Source of the DNA: Chelatococcus caeni | GTDB lineage: Bacteria; Pseudomonadota; Alphaproteobacteria; Rhizobiales; Beijerinckiaceae | Direction: 5' to 3' | Assembly: GCF_014196925.1 (NCBI RefSeq) | Contig: NZ_JACIEN010000001.1 | Span: forward strand, 1,488,001 to 1,552,000 | DNA: 64,000 nucleotides | Part shown: one piece after another, positions 17,261-26,036 of the stretch | How the letters are laid out: each line of letters starts with the position of its first letter | Position numbering within the stretch: position 1 is the stretch's first letter | Position numbers and translations under genes: made by a program | Notes under the pieces: generated by a model | Database searches by the model: none | Seen by the model: the letters and a program-made list of their open reading frames with translations, nothing else | Told to the model about the DNA's origin: nothing

Positions 17261-19042
17261 TCAGGGCACGGGAAATCCCGCCGCCCGCGCGGCATCGGTC
17301 AGGATGCGGCGGTCTTCGGGACGATAGTTGCGCTTGATCAGCTCGTCCTCGAGGTTGTCGAAGAACCGCGGCCGCATCGCGAGGAACTGGTCGCGACTTG
17401 CGGCAGCTTCCTGCGTGAGGCCGGCCCGCGCATAGATGAGCGCCGCAACGACGTGATAGAGGGGAAATTTCTCCATATCGGCCCGCCGGATCAGCGTAAC
17501 GGCCCGTTCGTCGTCCCCCTGCATGTAAGCGATGAGCCCGAGCACGCCGGTATAGTATCCCGCGTTGCCCGGATTGCGGATGAGCGCCTGTTCCAGCAGT
17601 TCGGACCCGCGCTGCCAATGCCCCGCCATGGCGAGGCGGCTTCCGTATTCGCCCAGCAGTTCCGTGTCGTTGGGGTTCAGCGCCAACGCCCGCTCGCCGA
17701 CGCGCAGGGATTCCTCAGCCTCGCGATTGAAGAACCGCGCCATCATCAGCGCCTGAAGGGCGCGCACGTTCTCCGGGTCGAGACGGACCGCCCGCTGCGC
17801 CGCCTCGAGAGAACGCTCGATCGGACCGCCTGCATCGTTGCGCCAGTTGAAGCCGAAACGATCCTCATCGAGGTAGATATACGACAGCATCGCCCAGGCC
17901 GTGGCGTAGCCGGGGTAATGCGCGACGGCCCGCTCCAGGCAGTTGCGGACGCTCGCATGTTCTTCGGTGCCGAGGACGGCCCGATAATTATAAAAGCGCA
18001 GCGTGCAGCGATAGGCTTCGAGATCGTCCGGAGGCACGCGGGCCGTGCGCTGCTCGTCGGCCCGGAAGATGATCCCGTAAGGCTGGGCGACGGCGGTCGC
18101 CACCTTGTTGGCGATATCGACCTCGATCTGAACGATATCGCTCGAGCGCAGATCCTCGTCATAGGTCTGCGACCAGAGAACCTGGGAGGTTTCCGCATCG
18201 ACGACCCGGCTGGTGACCCGAAGCCGTCCGCCGAAAATGCGCACGCCGCCTTCGAGGACGTAGCGGATGCCGAGCCGCCGGTTGAGTTCGGCCGCGTCCG
18301 CGGTGGCGGGCAGGCTGCGTGAGGTCTCGCTGCCGAGAACCCTGATCTCCCTGAAACGCGCGATCTGCGACAGCACCTCCTCGGTCAGGCCGGCTGCATA
18401 GAGCGCCGCGTCGGCCTCCGCTCCCAATTCGGCGAAAGGACGCACGATGAGGACAGGCATGTTGGGCGATGCACCCCCTGCGATCGCCGAAGGGCCCTCG
18501 CGGTTCACGGCGAGATAGACGGCGCCGAGAACGCTGGCCGCCAGGGCGATGGCAAGCGCCATCCGCCAATCGACCAGCCGGCGGATGGAGAATCGTGCCG
18601 GAGCCACGGAGGGAGGAAGGACATCCCCGTCCGGCTCGGAACCTGCCGGGGTTTCATCCCCCTGCCGCGGCTGCTCGACGAAGACGGGAGCGTACCCGCC
18701 CTTGGGAATGTCGATCCTGACCGGATCGTCCTGGCCGGCGACGAGATAATATCGTTCGAGCGCCCGTCGCAGCCGGCCGGCCTCGATGCGCACGACCGGA
18801 TCGTTCTGCGCGTCGAAATTCGCGTCGCGGCCGAAGACCTCCACCGCAATGGCGAAGGCCTTGATGCGGTCCGCCCGACCGGCCACCGATTCTTCGACGA
18901 CATAGCGCAGGAATTTATGGGCGCGCTCCGGCGCCTTGAACTCGGGGCTCGCGAGGATCCTCCCGAGCTGTGCGATGACGGCATCCGGTGACGGCCGGAT
19001 GTTCCATCCCCCCTCGGCGGCAAGCGGCCTCGTCTCCGACAT
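17261..19042 (-). CDS. DNA-binding TolB-like/TPR regulator (often annotated adenylate cyclase)
   Basis: 593 residues. An N-terminal domain (about 15-115, with FLRYVVEESVAGRADRIKAF and PVVRIEAGRLRRALERYY) is the presumed DNA-binding module of a family common in rhizobia. One membrane helix follows (about 165-187), then a TolB-like domain (VLIVRPFAELG through SQVLWSQTYDED), then TPR-type helices to the end. No cyclase catalytic domain is visible. I chose ATG 19042 after GGGGGGAC. The layout recalls CadC-like one-component sensors spanning the inner membrane. Matching palindromes lie 63 bases before it and just beyond its stop. Confidence 0.82.
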   Translation of the reverse strand: MSETRPLAAEGGWNIRPSPDAVIAQLGRILASPEFKAPERAHKFLRYVVEESVAGRADRIKAFAIAVEVFGRDANFDAQNDPVVRIEAGRLRRALERYYLVAGQDDPVRIDIPKGGYAPVFVEQPRQGDETPAGSEPDGDVLPPSVAPARFSIRRLVDWRMALAIALAASVLGAVYLAVNREGPSAIAGGASPNMPVLIVRPFAELGAEADAALYAAGLTEEVLSQIARFREIRVLGSETSRSLPATADAAELNRRLGIRYVLEGGVRIFGGRLRVTSRVVDAETSQVLWSQTYDEDLRSSDIVQIEVDIANKVATAVAQPYGIIFRADEQRTARVPPDDLEAYRCTLRFYNYRAVLGTEEHASVRNCLERAVAHYPGYATAWAMLSYIYLDEDRFGFNWRNDAGGPIERSLEAAQRAVRLDPENVRALQALMMARFFNREAEESLRVGERALALNPNDTELLGEYGSRLAMAGHWQRGSELLEQALIRNPGNAGYYTGVLGLIAYMQGDDERAVTLIRRADMEKFPLYHVVAALIYARAGLTQEAAASRDQFLAMRPRFFDNLEDELIKRNYRPEDRRILTDAARAAGFPVP

Positions 19043-19104
19043 GGTCCCCCCTTCGCCGAACGCGCCATGCTGCTCTATGCGCGATCCGCCTCGGCGCCGA
19101 CCAT

Positions 19105-19124
19105 GTTTGTTACGGTAACATACT
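19105..19124 (+). promoter_or_regulatory. candidate operator, GTTACGGTAAC copy 2
   Basis: GTTTGTTACGGTAACATACT lies between the regulator (start 19042, leftward) and the small gene at 19180 (rightward), so it could control both. It is an 18/20 match to the minus-strand copy at 17125-17144. Confidence 0.65.
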
Positions 19125-19179
19125 CCCAAGTCGCGGGCGATGGGCGAAGATCAGCCGAACAAGGGGAGGCTCGTCTGCA

Positions 19180-19437
19180 ATGCATCGAGGCGTGCTCGCT
19201 GCGATCCATCAATTCCCCGCTAAACGCCGGGCCATCGAAGAACTCGCCCTGAAGAGCGAGACTTTTCGTCTGCTTTGTACCGATCTCGCTGATGCCGAAG
19301 CAGCTCTGTACAACTGGAAAGGTTCGGATTCTCCCCTCAAGGACGAGCGCTGTGCGGAATATCTGTCACTCGTCACGGCGCTCAAAGCCGAGATCCTGGA
19401 AATCCTCGATGCGGAACAATCCAATGCGGCCGAATGA
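19180..19437 (+). CDS. small helical hypothetical protein, 85 aa
   Basis: Soluble and helical, with EELALKSETFRLLCTDLADAEAAL, an acidic C-terminus and no signal peptide. I see the same general pattern in small proteobacterial proteins of unknown role. GGGGAGG is 9-10 bases before the ATG. It is divergent from the TolB/TPR regulator and shares its operator-bearing promoter region. Confidence 0.65.
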   Translation: MHRGVLAAIHQFPAKRRAIEELALKSETFRLLCTDLADAEAALYNWKGSDSPLKDERCAEYLSLVTALKAEILEILDAEQSNAAE

Positions 19438-19525
19438 AATTGCGCATGACGGGCCACATTGCTGGCTTTCCCCTGAGAAGGGCAACAGGCCGGACGGCCG
19501 AGCCCGGACCGAGCGGGATTTCGCC

Positions 19526-20341
19526 TTGTCGAGACTGAAGCGGTTCGCCGTCGCCGGCGCCATGGGCTGCACGCTGCTGTCCGCCCCCGCGGCGGGAGCG
19601 GATCTCCAGCCGCAGCCGCCGGTGCCGGCGCAGCCGGCGCCGAGCTCCTGGCAGTTCCAGGCGACGATCTACGGCTGGGCGACGTCGCTCACGGGCACCG
19701 TCGGCGTTCGCAACCTGCCCGCGGCGAAAGTCGATGCATCCTTCGCCGACGTGCTCGAGAACCTCGACGGCGCCCTGATGGGCTCCTTCCTCGCCAAGAA
19801 CGGCGACTGGATGTTTCTGATCGACATCGTCGGGGCGCAGCTTTCCGACAGCGCGACGCTGAAGATAGCGAACGCGCCCACCGTCAAGTTCAGGCAGGGC
19901 CTGTTCATCGCCTCCGCCATCGCGGGTTACCGGCTGCCCCTCGGCGACCCGAACCTCGACGTCAGCCTCACGGCCGGCGTGCGCTACCAGCAGCTCACCG
20001 CCAAGATGACGTTGTATCCCGGCCTTCTGCCGGGCCTCAGCCTGACGAACGAGGAAACCGAGGACTGGCTCGACCCCATCGTGGGCGTGGCCCTGCAGTA
20101 CCGGATCAACGACCGCTGGTTCGTCAACGCGCTTGCCGACATCGGCGGTTTCGGCGTCGGCTCCGACCTGACCGCCCAGGGTCTCGTTTCCGTCGGCTAC
20201 AAGTGGACGGACACGGTCTCGACCGCGATCGGCTACCGTGCGCTGTACACCGACTACAGCACCAGCGGCCATCGCACGGGCACCTTCCGCTATGACACGA
20301 CGATGCACGGGCCGTTCCTGAGCCTCGCCTTTCATTTCTGA
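19526..20341 (+). CDS. outer membrane beta-barrel protein
   Basis: About 271 residues if translation begins at TTG 19526, which places a basic stretch and signal peptide (KRFAVAGAMGCTLLSAPAAGA) at the start. An ATG at 19424 would add 34 residues and overlap the previous gene, so the start is uncertain. The mature protein has alternating amphipathic strands (WQFQATIYGWATSLTG, LDVSLTAGVRYQQL, VGVALQYRI, VSTAIGYRALYTDY) and ends with F-H-F, an aromatic C-terminal residue as outer membrane barrels have. No specific substrate is suggested. Confidence 0.78.
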   Translation: MSRLKRFAVAGAMGCTLLSAPAAGADLQPQPPVPAQPAPSSWQFQATIYGWATSLTGTVGVRNLPAAKVDASFADVLENLDGALMGSFLAKNGDWMFLIDIVGAQLSDSATLKIANAPTVKFRQGLFIASAIAGYRLPLGDPNLDVSLTAGVRYQQLTAKMTLYPGLLPGLSLTNEETEDWLDPIVGVALQYRINDRWFVNALADIGGFGVGSDLTAQGLVSVGYKWTDTVSTAIGYRALYTDYSTSGHRTGTFRYDTTMHGPFLSLAFHF

Positions 20342-20400
20342 TGCTCGCGCGGACGACCGAGGGCACCGTTTGAAGCACCGGAGGCGGCGCTGGGCGCCGG

Positions 20401-20498
20401 TCGCCACGGGGTAATCTACCGTATCTTACGCCCCGGTCCGGCGCAGACGGCCTAGGATCGGCTTGTTCAATCACCACGTCCCCTGAAGCCAAGCGGGG
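20401..20498 (+). repeat. 98-base intergenic element, copy 2
   Basis: Gap-free match to 2975-3072. Most differences are transitions. It ends 98 bases before the HdeA-like gene, a position equivalent to that of copy 1 before the exported protein gene at 3152. Confidence 0.75.
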
Positions 20499-20596
20499 TC
20501 TTCGGCGGATCCGCGCCCCGGCGACGCGAGGGCGCAAGGGGGCGATCACGCAGCAGGCATTTCTTCCCGTTTCATCCAGTGAGAAAGGTTGGCCTC

Positions 20597-20956
20597 ATGC
20601 TGAAGAACATCGCTTTTGTCGCCATTTGCCTGGCATCGGCAGCAACTGGAGCATTCGCCCAGGACGCGACCCCGCTCTCGACCTATGCAGACAAGGACGG
20701 CTATCTCGACGTCCAGGCGCTGACGTGCGCACAGCTCGCCGGCACGTATCAGGAGGATGCCGACGCCCTGACCTCCTGGTACAGCGGCTGGTACAACGGC
20801 CTTGCCAGGAAGCACATGTACAACGTGCAGCGGGCCAAGGAGCTCGAGCACGAGGTCATCGTCTACTGCAAGGCGAACCGCGACAAGAAGGTCATCGAGG
20901 CCATCGCCGTCGTCTTCAAGGACGAGCGTGCCAAGCTGGGCATTAAGATGAATTGA
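20597..20956 (+). CDS. HdeA/HdeB-like periplasmic acid-stress chaperone
   Basis: 119 residues with a signal peptide to A-F-A-Q (about 22). The mature part is small, helical and has exactly two Cys residues (Cys44 in LTCAQL, Cys91 in VYCKANRDKKV), matching the single disulfide of HdeA-type proteins. Such proteins unfold at low pH and hold other periplasmic proteins soluble. GAGAAAGG lies 8 bases before ATG 20597. The 98-base element upstream is shared with the gene at 3152. Confidence 0.78.
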   Translation: MLKNIAFVAICLASAATGAFAQDATPLSTYADKDGYLDVQALTCAQLAGTYQEDADALTSWYSGWYNGLARKHMYNVQRAKELEHEVIVYCKANRDKKVIEAIAVVFKDERAKLGIKMN

Positions 20957-21509
20957 CCGGCCAGAGCCCCCGCTCAGCTCCCTCGGCCTCGACCCTGGTG
21001 CGGAAGCCCCGGGGGTGGAGGCCGGCGGGACCCGGCTCAGGCCTCATCGATCAGAGCCCGGGGATAACGGCCGCTGCGAGGCAGACGGGCCGAGAAGACG
21101 GTATGGGCGCATCGGCCGTTCCGGATGGCGATGCCGCGCGTCCTTGATCCTGCGAAGAGATTCCCGCCCTCGGCTGCCGGCCGACAAGGGCCTTGCCGCG
21201 AGCAGTCTTGCAGCCGCGGCGCGAGCGATTGCATGCCTCGATGGGCGCGCGTTCCTGACGGACGCAGGTCCTGGCGTAGCCGCAATCGAAGCCGGGGCCC
21301 CTCATCGGCCTGCGCGCAACAGGCAGTCGGTGCATCAGGAGGCGCAAACGACGCAAGGAAGCGCAGGAAAGAGACTTGAATTCGGCATATGAATCCTTCT
21401 GTTGGTGAAAAATATAGTGATTTTCGAACAAAATTGACGGCATATATTTATATTGCCTTCCGCGTAACCTTCGGAAATCCTGCGCTGCCACACCACGCAG
21501 GAGGCTGCC
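20957..21509. other. intergenic region, 553 bases, AT-rich right end
   Basis: No convincing gene. The last ~120 bases before the RTX gene, about 21385-21465, are clearly richer in A+T than the rest of the window (for example GGCATATATTTATATTGCC). This is a likely promoter/leader and perhaps a site for a nucleoid protein. Confidence 0.5.
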
Positions 21510-23318
21510 ATGCCTGTGGGAACCGATGACGATGACAGGCTTTACGGAACCAGGTTTGCCGATGTTCTAGAAGGTCTTGGGGGCGATGACGATCTCGTCG
21601 GCTATGCCGGCGACGACAGCCTTTTCGGCGGGGATGGCAACGACCGCCTGTGGGGTGGTCCCGGCGCCGACCTGCTCGATGGCGGCGCCGGCCGCGACAC
21701 GGCGGTCTATCTCTCCTCGCTCGCCGGCGTCACGGTCGACCTGCGCCTCTCCGGACCGCAGGAGAGCGCCGGCGACGCCGCAGGCGACGTTCTTGTCGGC
21801 ATCGAGAACATCACCGGCTCGCGCTTCGACGACGTCCTCATCGGCGATTCCGGGAACAACACGCTGCGCGGCGGCGCGGGAGCGGACATCATCGATGGCG
21901 GCGATGGCATGCGCGACAGGGCGAGCTACGCCTTCTCGCCCGAGGCCGTCGACGTCAACCTCGACCGCCCGGGACCGCAGATCGGCGGCGATGCCCAAGG
22001 CGACATGCTTTACAATATCGAGGACCTGACGGGCTCCAGCCATGACGACCGGCTGACCGGCGACAACCGGGACAACGTCATCAATGGCGGCGCCGGAGCC
22101 GACATCATCGACGGGCGCGGCGGTTCCGACACGGTGGAATACACCGGCTCGCCCACGGGCGTGAACGTCGACCTGACGCGCAGCGGCCCGCAGATCGGCG
22201 GCTATGCCCAGGGCGACGTGCTGATCTCCATCGAGAACGTCTACGGCACCGAGCACGACGACTACATTGCCGGCAATTCCGGCGCCAACCGCCTGTCCGG
22301 TGGAGCCGGAAACGACGTCATCATCGGCGGGACCGGCTGGGGCTACGATCACATCAACGCCGGCACCGGCGACGACCTCGTGGTGCTGAACGGTGTAGGC
22401 CGCGCAGACGGCGGCGAGGGCACCGACCACCTCGTCCTCGACTTCCGCGCCGCGCAGACCCAGCTCGCGCCGGGCCCAGGTGGCAATTGGGAGTTCGTCG
22501 GCTTCAGCGCCACCCATAATGCCGATACGGGCGAGATCTACCTGTCGAGTCTCGGCGTCGGCAAGTCGGGAGCTGCGGTCGGTTTCGAGCAGCTGACCAT
22601 CGAAGGCTCGACCGGCCGCGATTCCTTCATCGGCACCCCGGGCGCCGACGTGATCCGCGGCCATGAGGGCAACGACTTCATCAGCGGCGGCGGCGGCGCC
22701 GACTTCCTCGACGGCGGCACGGGCTTCGACCGGCTCATGATCGACGAACGCGATGCGACCGACGACCTCCTCGTCGACGTCGCCTCCGGCATCATCCCCG
22801 GCGGCGCGACGGCGATCGGTTTCGAGCACCTCGTCGTCATGACCGGATCCGGCAACGATACCGTCTACGGGCTCGACGGCGACAGCGGCCTCGGCAACCT
22901 GGCCGGCGTCACGCTGACGGGCGACTATTTCCTCCTCGGCGACGGCGATGACGTCGCCTATGGCGGCGCCGGGGGCGATCGCCTCGACGGTGAAGCGGGC
23001 AATGACCGGCTGTATGGCGAAGCCGGCAACGACCATTTCTACGGCGGCGACGGCGACGACCAGCTGTGGGGCGGCGCCGGGGCGGACGTGTTCAACTACG
23101 TCGGCAACGAGACCGGCTACGACCGCATCGAGGATTTCGAGGACGGCAGCGACCGGATCCGCTTCCTCGGTGGACCTCTCACGAATGTCGACGAGGTCCT
23201 CGCCGCCTCGCGCGAGGTCGACGGCGGCGTGGCGATCGAATTCGGCGATGGCGGCATTTTCATCGCCGGCATCGAGCTGTCCGATCTCGATGCCGGAGAT
23301 TTCCTGTTCGGCTATTGA
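21510..23318 (+). CDS. RTX (hemolysin-type calcium-binding) secreted protein
   Basis: 602 residues made almost wholly of blocks of GGxGxDxLx nonapeptides, which fold as calcium-loaded beta-rolls. Clear runs are near residues 10-55, 110-130, 190-205, 260-275, 385-410 and 490-525. Between them are repeated segments with VDLxxxGPQ. No protease, lipase or pore-forming domain is visible. No N-terminal Sec signal is present, as expected for type I secretion through a C-terminal signal. No type I secretion genes are nearby. The 3' end overlaps the convergent gene by 7 bases. Confidence 0.88.
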   Translation: MPVGTDDDDRLYGTRFADVLEGLGGDDDLVGYAGDDSLFGGDGNDRLWGGPGADLLDGGAGRDTAVYLSSLAGVTVDLRLSGPQESAGDAAGDVLVGIENITGSRFDDVLIGDSGNNTLRGGAGADIIDGGDGMRDRASYAFSPEAVDVNLDRPGPQIGGDAQGDMLYNIEDLTGSSHDDRLTGDNRDNVINGGAGADIIDGRGGSDTVEYTGSPTGVNVDLTRSGPQIGGYAQGDVLISIENVYGTEHDDYIAGNSGANRLSGGAGNDVIIGGTGWGYDHINAGTGDDLVVLNGVGRADGGEGTDHLVLDFRAAQTQLAPGPGGNWEFVGFSATHNADTGEIYLSSLGVGKSGAAVGFEQLTIEGSTGRDSFIGTPGADVIRGHEGNDFISGGGGADFLDGGTGFDRLMIDERDATDDLLVDVASGIIPGGATAIGFEHLVVMTGSGNDTVYGLDGDSGLGNLAGVTLTGDYFLLGDGDDVAYGGAGGDRLDGEAGNDRLYGEAGNDHFYGGDGDDQLWGGAGADVFNYVGNETGYDRIEDFEDGSDRIRFLGGPLTNVDEVLAASREVDGGVAIEFGDGGIFIAGIELSDLDAGDFLFGY

Positions 23319-23650
23319 TTCTGGGCAGGTCCGCCGGCCGGGGCACCGCGCCCTCGCGCCGGCGGAACCGGCACCTTCGTCGGCAGGGGCCGGCTGACGA
23401 GGTTCATCAGGATCTGCTCGGCCCGTCGGCCGATGGTGACCTCGCCGATCTCCGGCGTCTCGAACACCCGCTCCTCCGCCACGAGCGCGACCAGCTGGCG
23501 TGCGTTGTCGACCGTCACTTCGATGCGCCTGTAGGCCGCCACGCTCAGCGCCTGGGCCGCAATTACCTGGGCTATGAGGTCCTTGATGACGATCTTCTGT
23601 CGCATGTCGCCCTTGAAGGCCCCGTCCAGCATATTGATCGTCAGCAGCAT
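23312..23650 (-). CDS. hypothetical protein convergent with the RTX gene
   Basis: 112 residues from ATG 23650, with GGGAGG upstream. It is soluble with mixed helix and strand (IVIKDLIAQVIAAQALSV, RIEVTVDNARQLVALV) and a Pro/Gly-rich tail. I do not recognise a family. Its last 7 bases overlap the end of the RTX gene on the other strand. The good ribosome site and non-shadow composition support a real gene. Confidence 0.55.
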   Translation of the reverse strand: MLLTINMLDGAFKGDMRQKIVIKDLIAQVIAAQALSVAAYRRIEVTVDNARQLVALVAEERVFETPEIGEVTIGRRAEQILMNLVSRPLPTKVPVPPARGRGAPAGGPAQNQ

Positions 23651-23801
23651 CGCCACGCCTCCCGCTCCCCGCTTGCTCTAGGAGGCCGTTTTGCCGGCGG
23701 CGGAACAAGTCAAATGCGCGCCATTTTCTTTACCGATGCGGAACCGAGGCGCCGCCGAGTGAAGGAGGCCGGCATGCCGTCGCATGCCGGCCCCTGTCGC
23801 G

Positions 23802-26036
23802 CTAGGAGGTCAACACGTCCTCGATGCGGATCGGCAGGGTGCGCACGCGGATGCCCGTCGCGTGGAAGACCGCATTGGCGATGGCCGGGGCCATGCCGAC
23901 GAGGGCGATCTCCCCGAGCCCCTTGACCCCGAGCGGATTGACGTGCGGGTCGACCTCGTCGACGAAATGCGCCTCCAGGTGCGGGATGTCGAGGTTCACC
24001 GGCATCAGGTAGTCGGCCATGTGGGCGTTGACCGGTCGGCCGTCACGCCCGTCGAGTGCCGTGCGCTCCATCAGCGCCATGCCGATGCCGCCGATCATGC
24101 CGCCGATGCACTGGCTCCTGGCGAGGCGCGGGTTGACCACCCGCCCGATGCCGTAGGCCCCCACGGCCCGGCGCACCCGGATGGTGCCGACGTCGGGATC
24201 GATGGCAACCTCGACCATCACCGCGCCGAAGGCGTGCATCGAATAGCGATGTGCGACCTCCGGATCGCGCTGGGCCGAGGCATCGGCCTCGATCGCGCGT
24301 CCGGCGCTCGCCACGATATCGCGATAGGGCTGCCCGGGCGCCTGATCGCCACGTCGCCTGAGGCGGCCTGCCGCCCATTCCACGTCCTCGACATTCGCGC
24401 CGAAGACGGGCGAGCGCTGGTCGGCGACGGCGAGCTTCGCCGCCTCCTCCTGCGCCGCGAGGCAGGCGGCGCGGATGGCGGAGCCGACGGACGCCATGGT
24501 CCACGAGCCGCCATGCGAGGGTGCCGGCGGAAAGTCGGAGCGGCCGAGGCTGAAGCGCACCCGCTCCATCGGCAGCCCCAGCGTCTCGGCCGCGACCTGC
24601 GTCATCGAGGTATAGGTGCCCGGTCCCATGTCGCTCGCCGCCACCTCGACCTCGGCCGTGCCGTCGGGCCGCAGGCGCACCAGCGCGCTCGCCGGCGCGT
24701 GATAGGCGGGATAGGTCGCGGACGCTGCGCCCATGCCGACGAGAAGGCGCCCGTCGCGCATCGCGCGGGGCTTGGGATCGCGCCGTGACCAGCCGAAGTG
24801 CTCCGCCGCCTGGTCGTAGCATTGCAGCAGCGAGCGGCTGGAGAACGGCTTGCCCTCGGCCTCGTCGATCTCGGGCTCGTTGCGGCGGCGCAGCTCGACC
24901 GGGTCCATGCCGAGCGCATAGGACAGTTCGTCCAGGGCGCATTCGAGCGCGAAGATGCCGCTCGCCTCCCCCGGGCCGCGCATGTGGTTGGGCGTGCCGG
25001 TGTCGAGCGGCGTCAGCCGGTAGCGGGTGCGGACGTTGGGACAGGAATACATGTAGCCGGTGGCGGCGGTCAGCGCCTCCAGGAACTGTTCGTAGCGGCT
25101 CGTCTCACCCGTCCCCTCGTGCACGACGGCGGTGAGCTTGCCTTCCCGCGTCGCGCCGAGCCCGATCCGCTGCAGCGTGCGCGGCCGGTGGCCGGTCGTG
25201 AAGAACATCTGCTTGCGCGTCAGCACGAGCTTGACCGGGCGCCCCACCTGCCGCGCCGCGAGCGCGGCGAGGGTCACGTGCGGCCAGGTCCTGAGGCTCG
25301 TGCCGAAGGCCCCGCCGATGAAGGGACAGTTCACCTGCACATGCTCGGCCGGGATGCCGAAGATGGCGGCGATCTCGGCCTGCTCGTTGACGACGAACTG
25401 GCTCTTGCTCCACAGCGTCAGCCGGTCGCCGCTCCAGGCCGCCACCGTCGCATGCGGCTCCATCGGGTTGTGGTTCTCGCGGGCGATGTCATAGGTCTCG
25501 TCGACCTTCACTTCTGCATTCGCCAGCGCATTGTCGGCTTCGCCGCGCGCGGTATCGGCGGGAATGCGCGCGTCGGGCTGCGCCGCCGCTTCCGGGATGA
25601 TCGCCTCCGCCCGCGGGTCCTGGGGATCGACCGTCGGCTGTTCGCTCTCGTAGCTGACCTGAAGGGCAGCCGCCGCGCGCTCCGCATGGTCGAGCGTGTC
25701 GGCCACCACGATCGCGACCGGCTGGCCGTAGAAGCGGACCTTGTCGTCCTGCAGCACGTGCAGCCGCTCGCCGACGGCCGGGTCGATGTAGGTCTTGTGG
25801 GCGCCATAGGCGAGCCGCGGCGCATTGCGGTGCGTGATGACCGCGACGACGCCGGGCATGGCTTCCACGCGCGCGCTGTCGATCGCGGTCACGCGCCCGA
25901 GGCCCACGGTCGCACTGACGATCACCGCGTGGAGCTGGCTGTCCTGGTTGAAATCGGCCGCATAGCGCGCGGCTCCGGTCACCTTGGCGCGCCCGTCGAC
26001 GCGGGGCAGCGGTTGTCCTACGATCGTGCCGGTCAT
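23802..26036 (-). CDS. paoC: periplasmic aldehyde oxidoreductase, molybdenum subunit PaoC
   Basis: 744 residues of the xanthine dehydrogenase large-subunit fold. PLPRVDGRAKVTGAARY at the N-terminus, GGAFGTSLR in the cofactor region, and VKGLGEIALVG near the C-terminus, where the Glu is the catalytic base, are all present. It binds the molybdopterin cytosine dinucleotide cofactor and hydroxylates aldehydes to acids. ATG 26036 overlaps the paoB stop (ATGA), so any longer start is wrong. It is the last of three genes paoA-paoB-paoC. The maturation factor paoD is not seen. Confidence 0.93.
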   Translation of the reverse strand: MTGTIVGQPLPRVDGRAKVTGAARYAADFNQDSQLHAVIVSATVGLGRVTAIDSARVEAMPGVVAVITHRNAPRLAYGAHKTYIDPAVGERLHVLQDDKVRFYGQPVAIVVADTLDHAERAAAALQVSYESEQPTVDPQDPRAEAIIPEAAAQPDARIPADTARGEADNALANAEVKVDETYDIARENHNPMEPHATVAAWSGDRLTLWSKSQFVVNEQAEIAAIFGIPAEHVQVNCPFIGGAFGTSLRTWPHVTLAALAARQVGRPVKLVLTRKQMFFTTGHRPRTLQRIGLGATREGKLTAVVHEGTGETSRYEQFLEALTAATGYMYSCPNVRTRYRLTPLDTGTPNHMRGPGEASGIFALECALDELSYALGMDPVELRRRNEPEIDEAEGKPFSSRSLLQCYDQAAEHFGWSRRDPKPRAMRDGRLLVGMGAASATYPAYHAPASALVRLRPDGTAEVEVAASDMGPGTYTSMTQVAAETLGLPMERVRFSLGRSDFPPAPSHGGSWTMASVGSAIRAACLAAQEEAAKLAVADQRSPVFGANVEDVEWAAGRLRRRGDQAPGQPYRDIVASAGRAIEADASAQRDPEVAHRYSMHAFGAVMVEVAIDPDVGTIRVRRAVGAYGIGRVVNPRLARSQCIGGMIGGIGMALMERTALDGRDGRPVNAHMADYLMPVNLDIPHLEAHFVDEVDPHVNPLGVKGLGEIALVGMAPAIANAVFHATGIRVRTLPIRIEDVLTS

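Noticed and set aside
17261-19042. Adenylate cyclase function
   Set aside because: No class III cyclase catalytic domain is visible. The protein is a DNA-binding/TolB/TPR type, which often carries that label.
20985-21023. Possible hairpin terminator after the HdeA-like gene
   Set aside because: GGCCTC and GAGGCC pair only with a long, partly mismatched interior. Too weak to list as a feature.
21510-23318. Tandem DNA repeats or a CRISPR array in the RTX gene
   Set aside because: Repetition is at the protein level (Gly/Asp nonapeptides) with variable DNA and no spacer structure.
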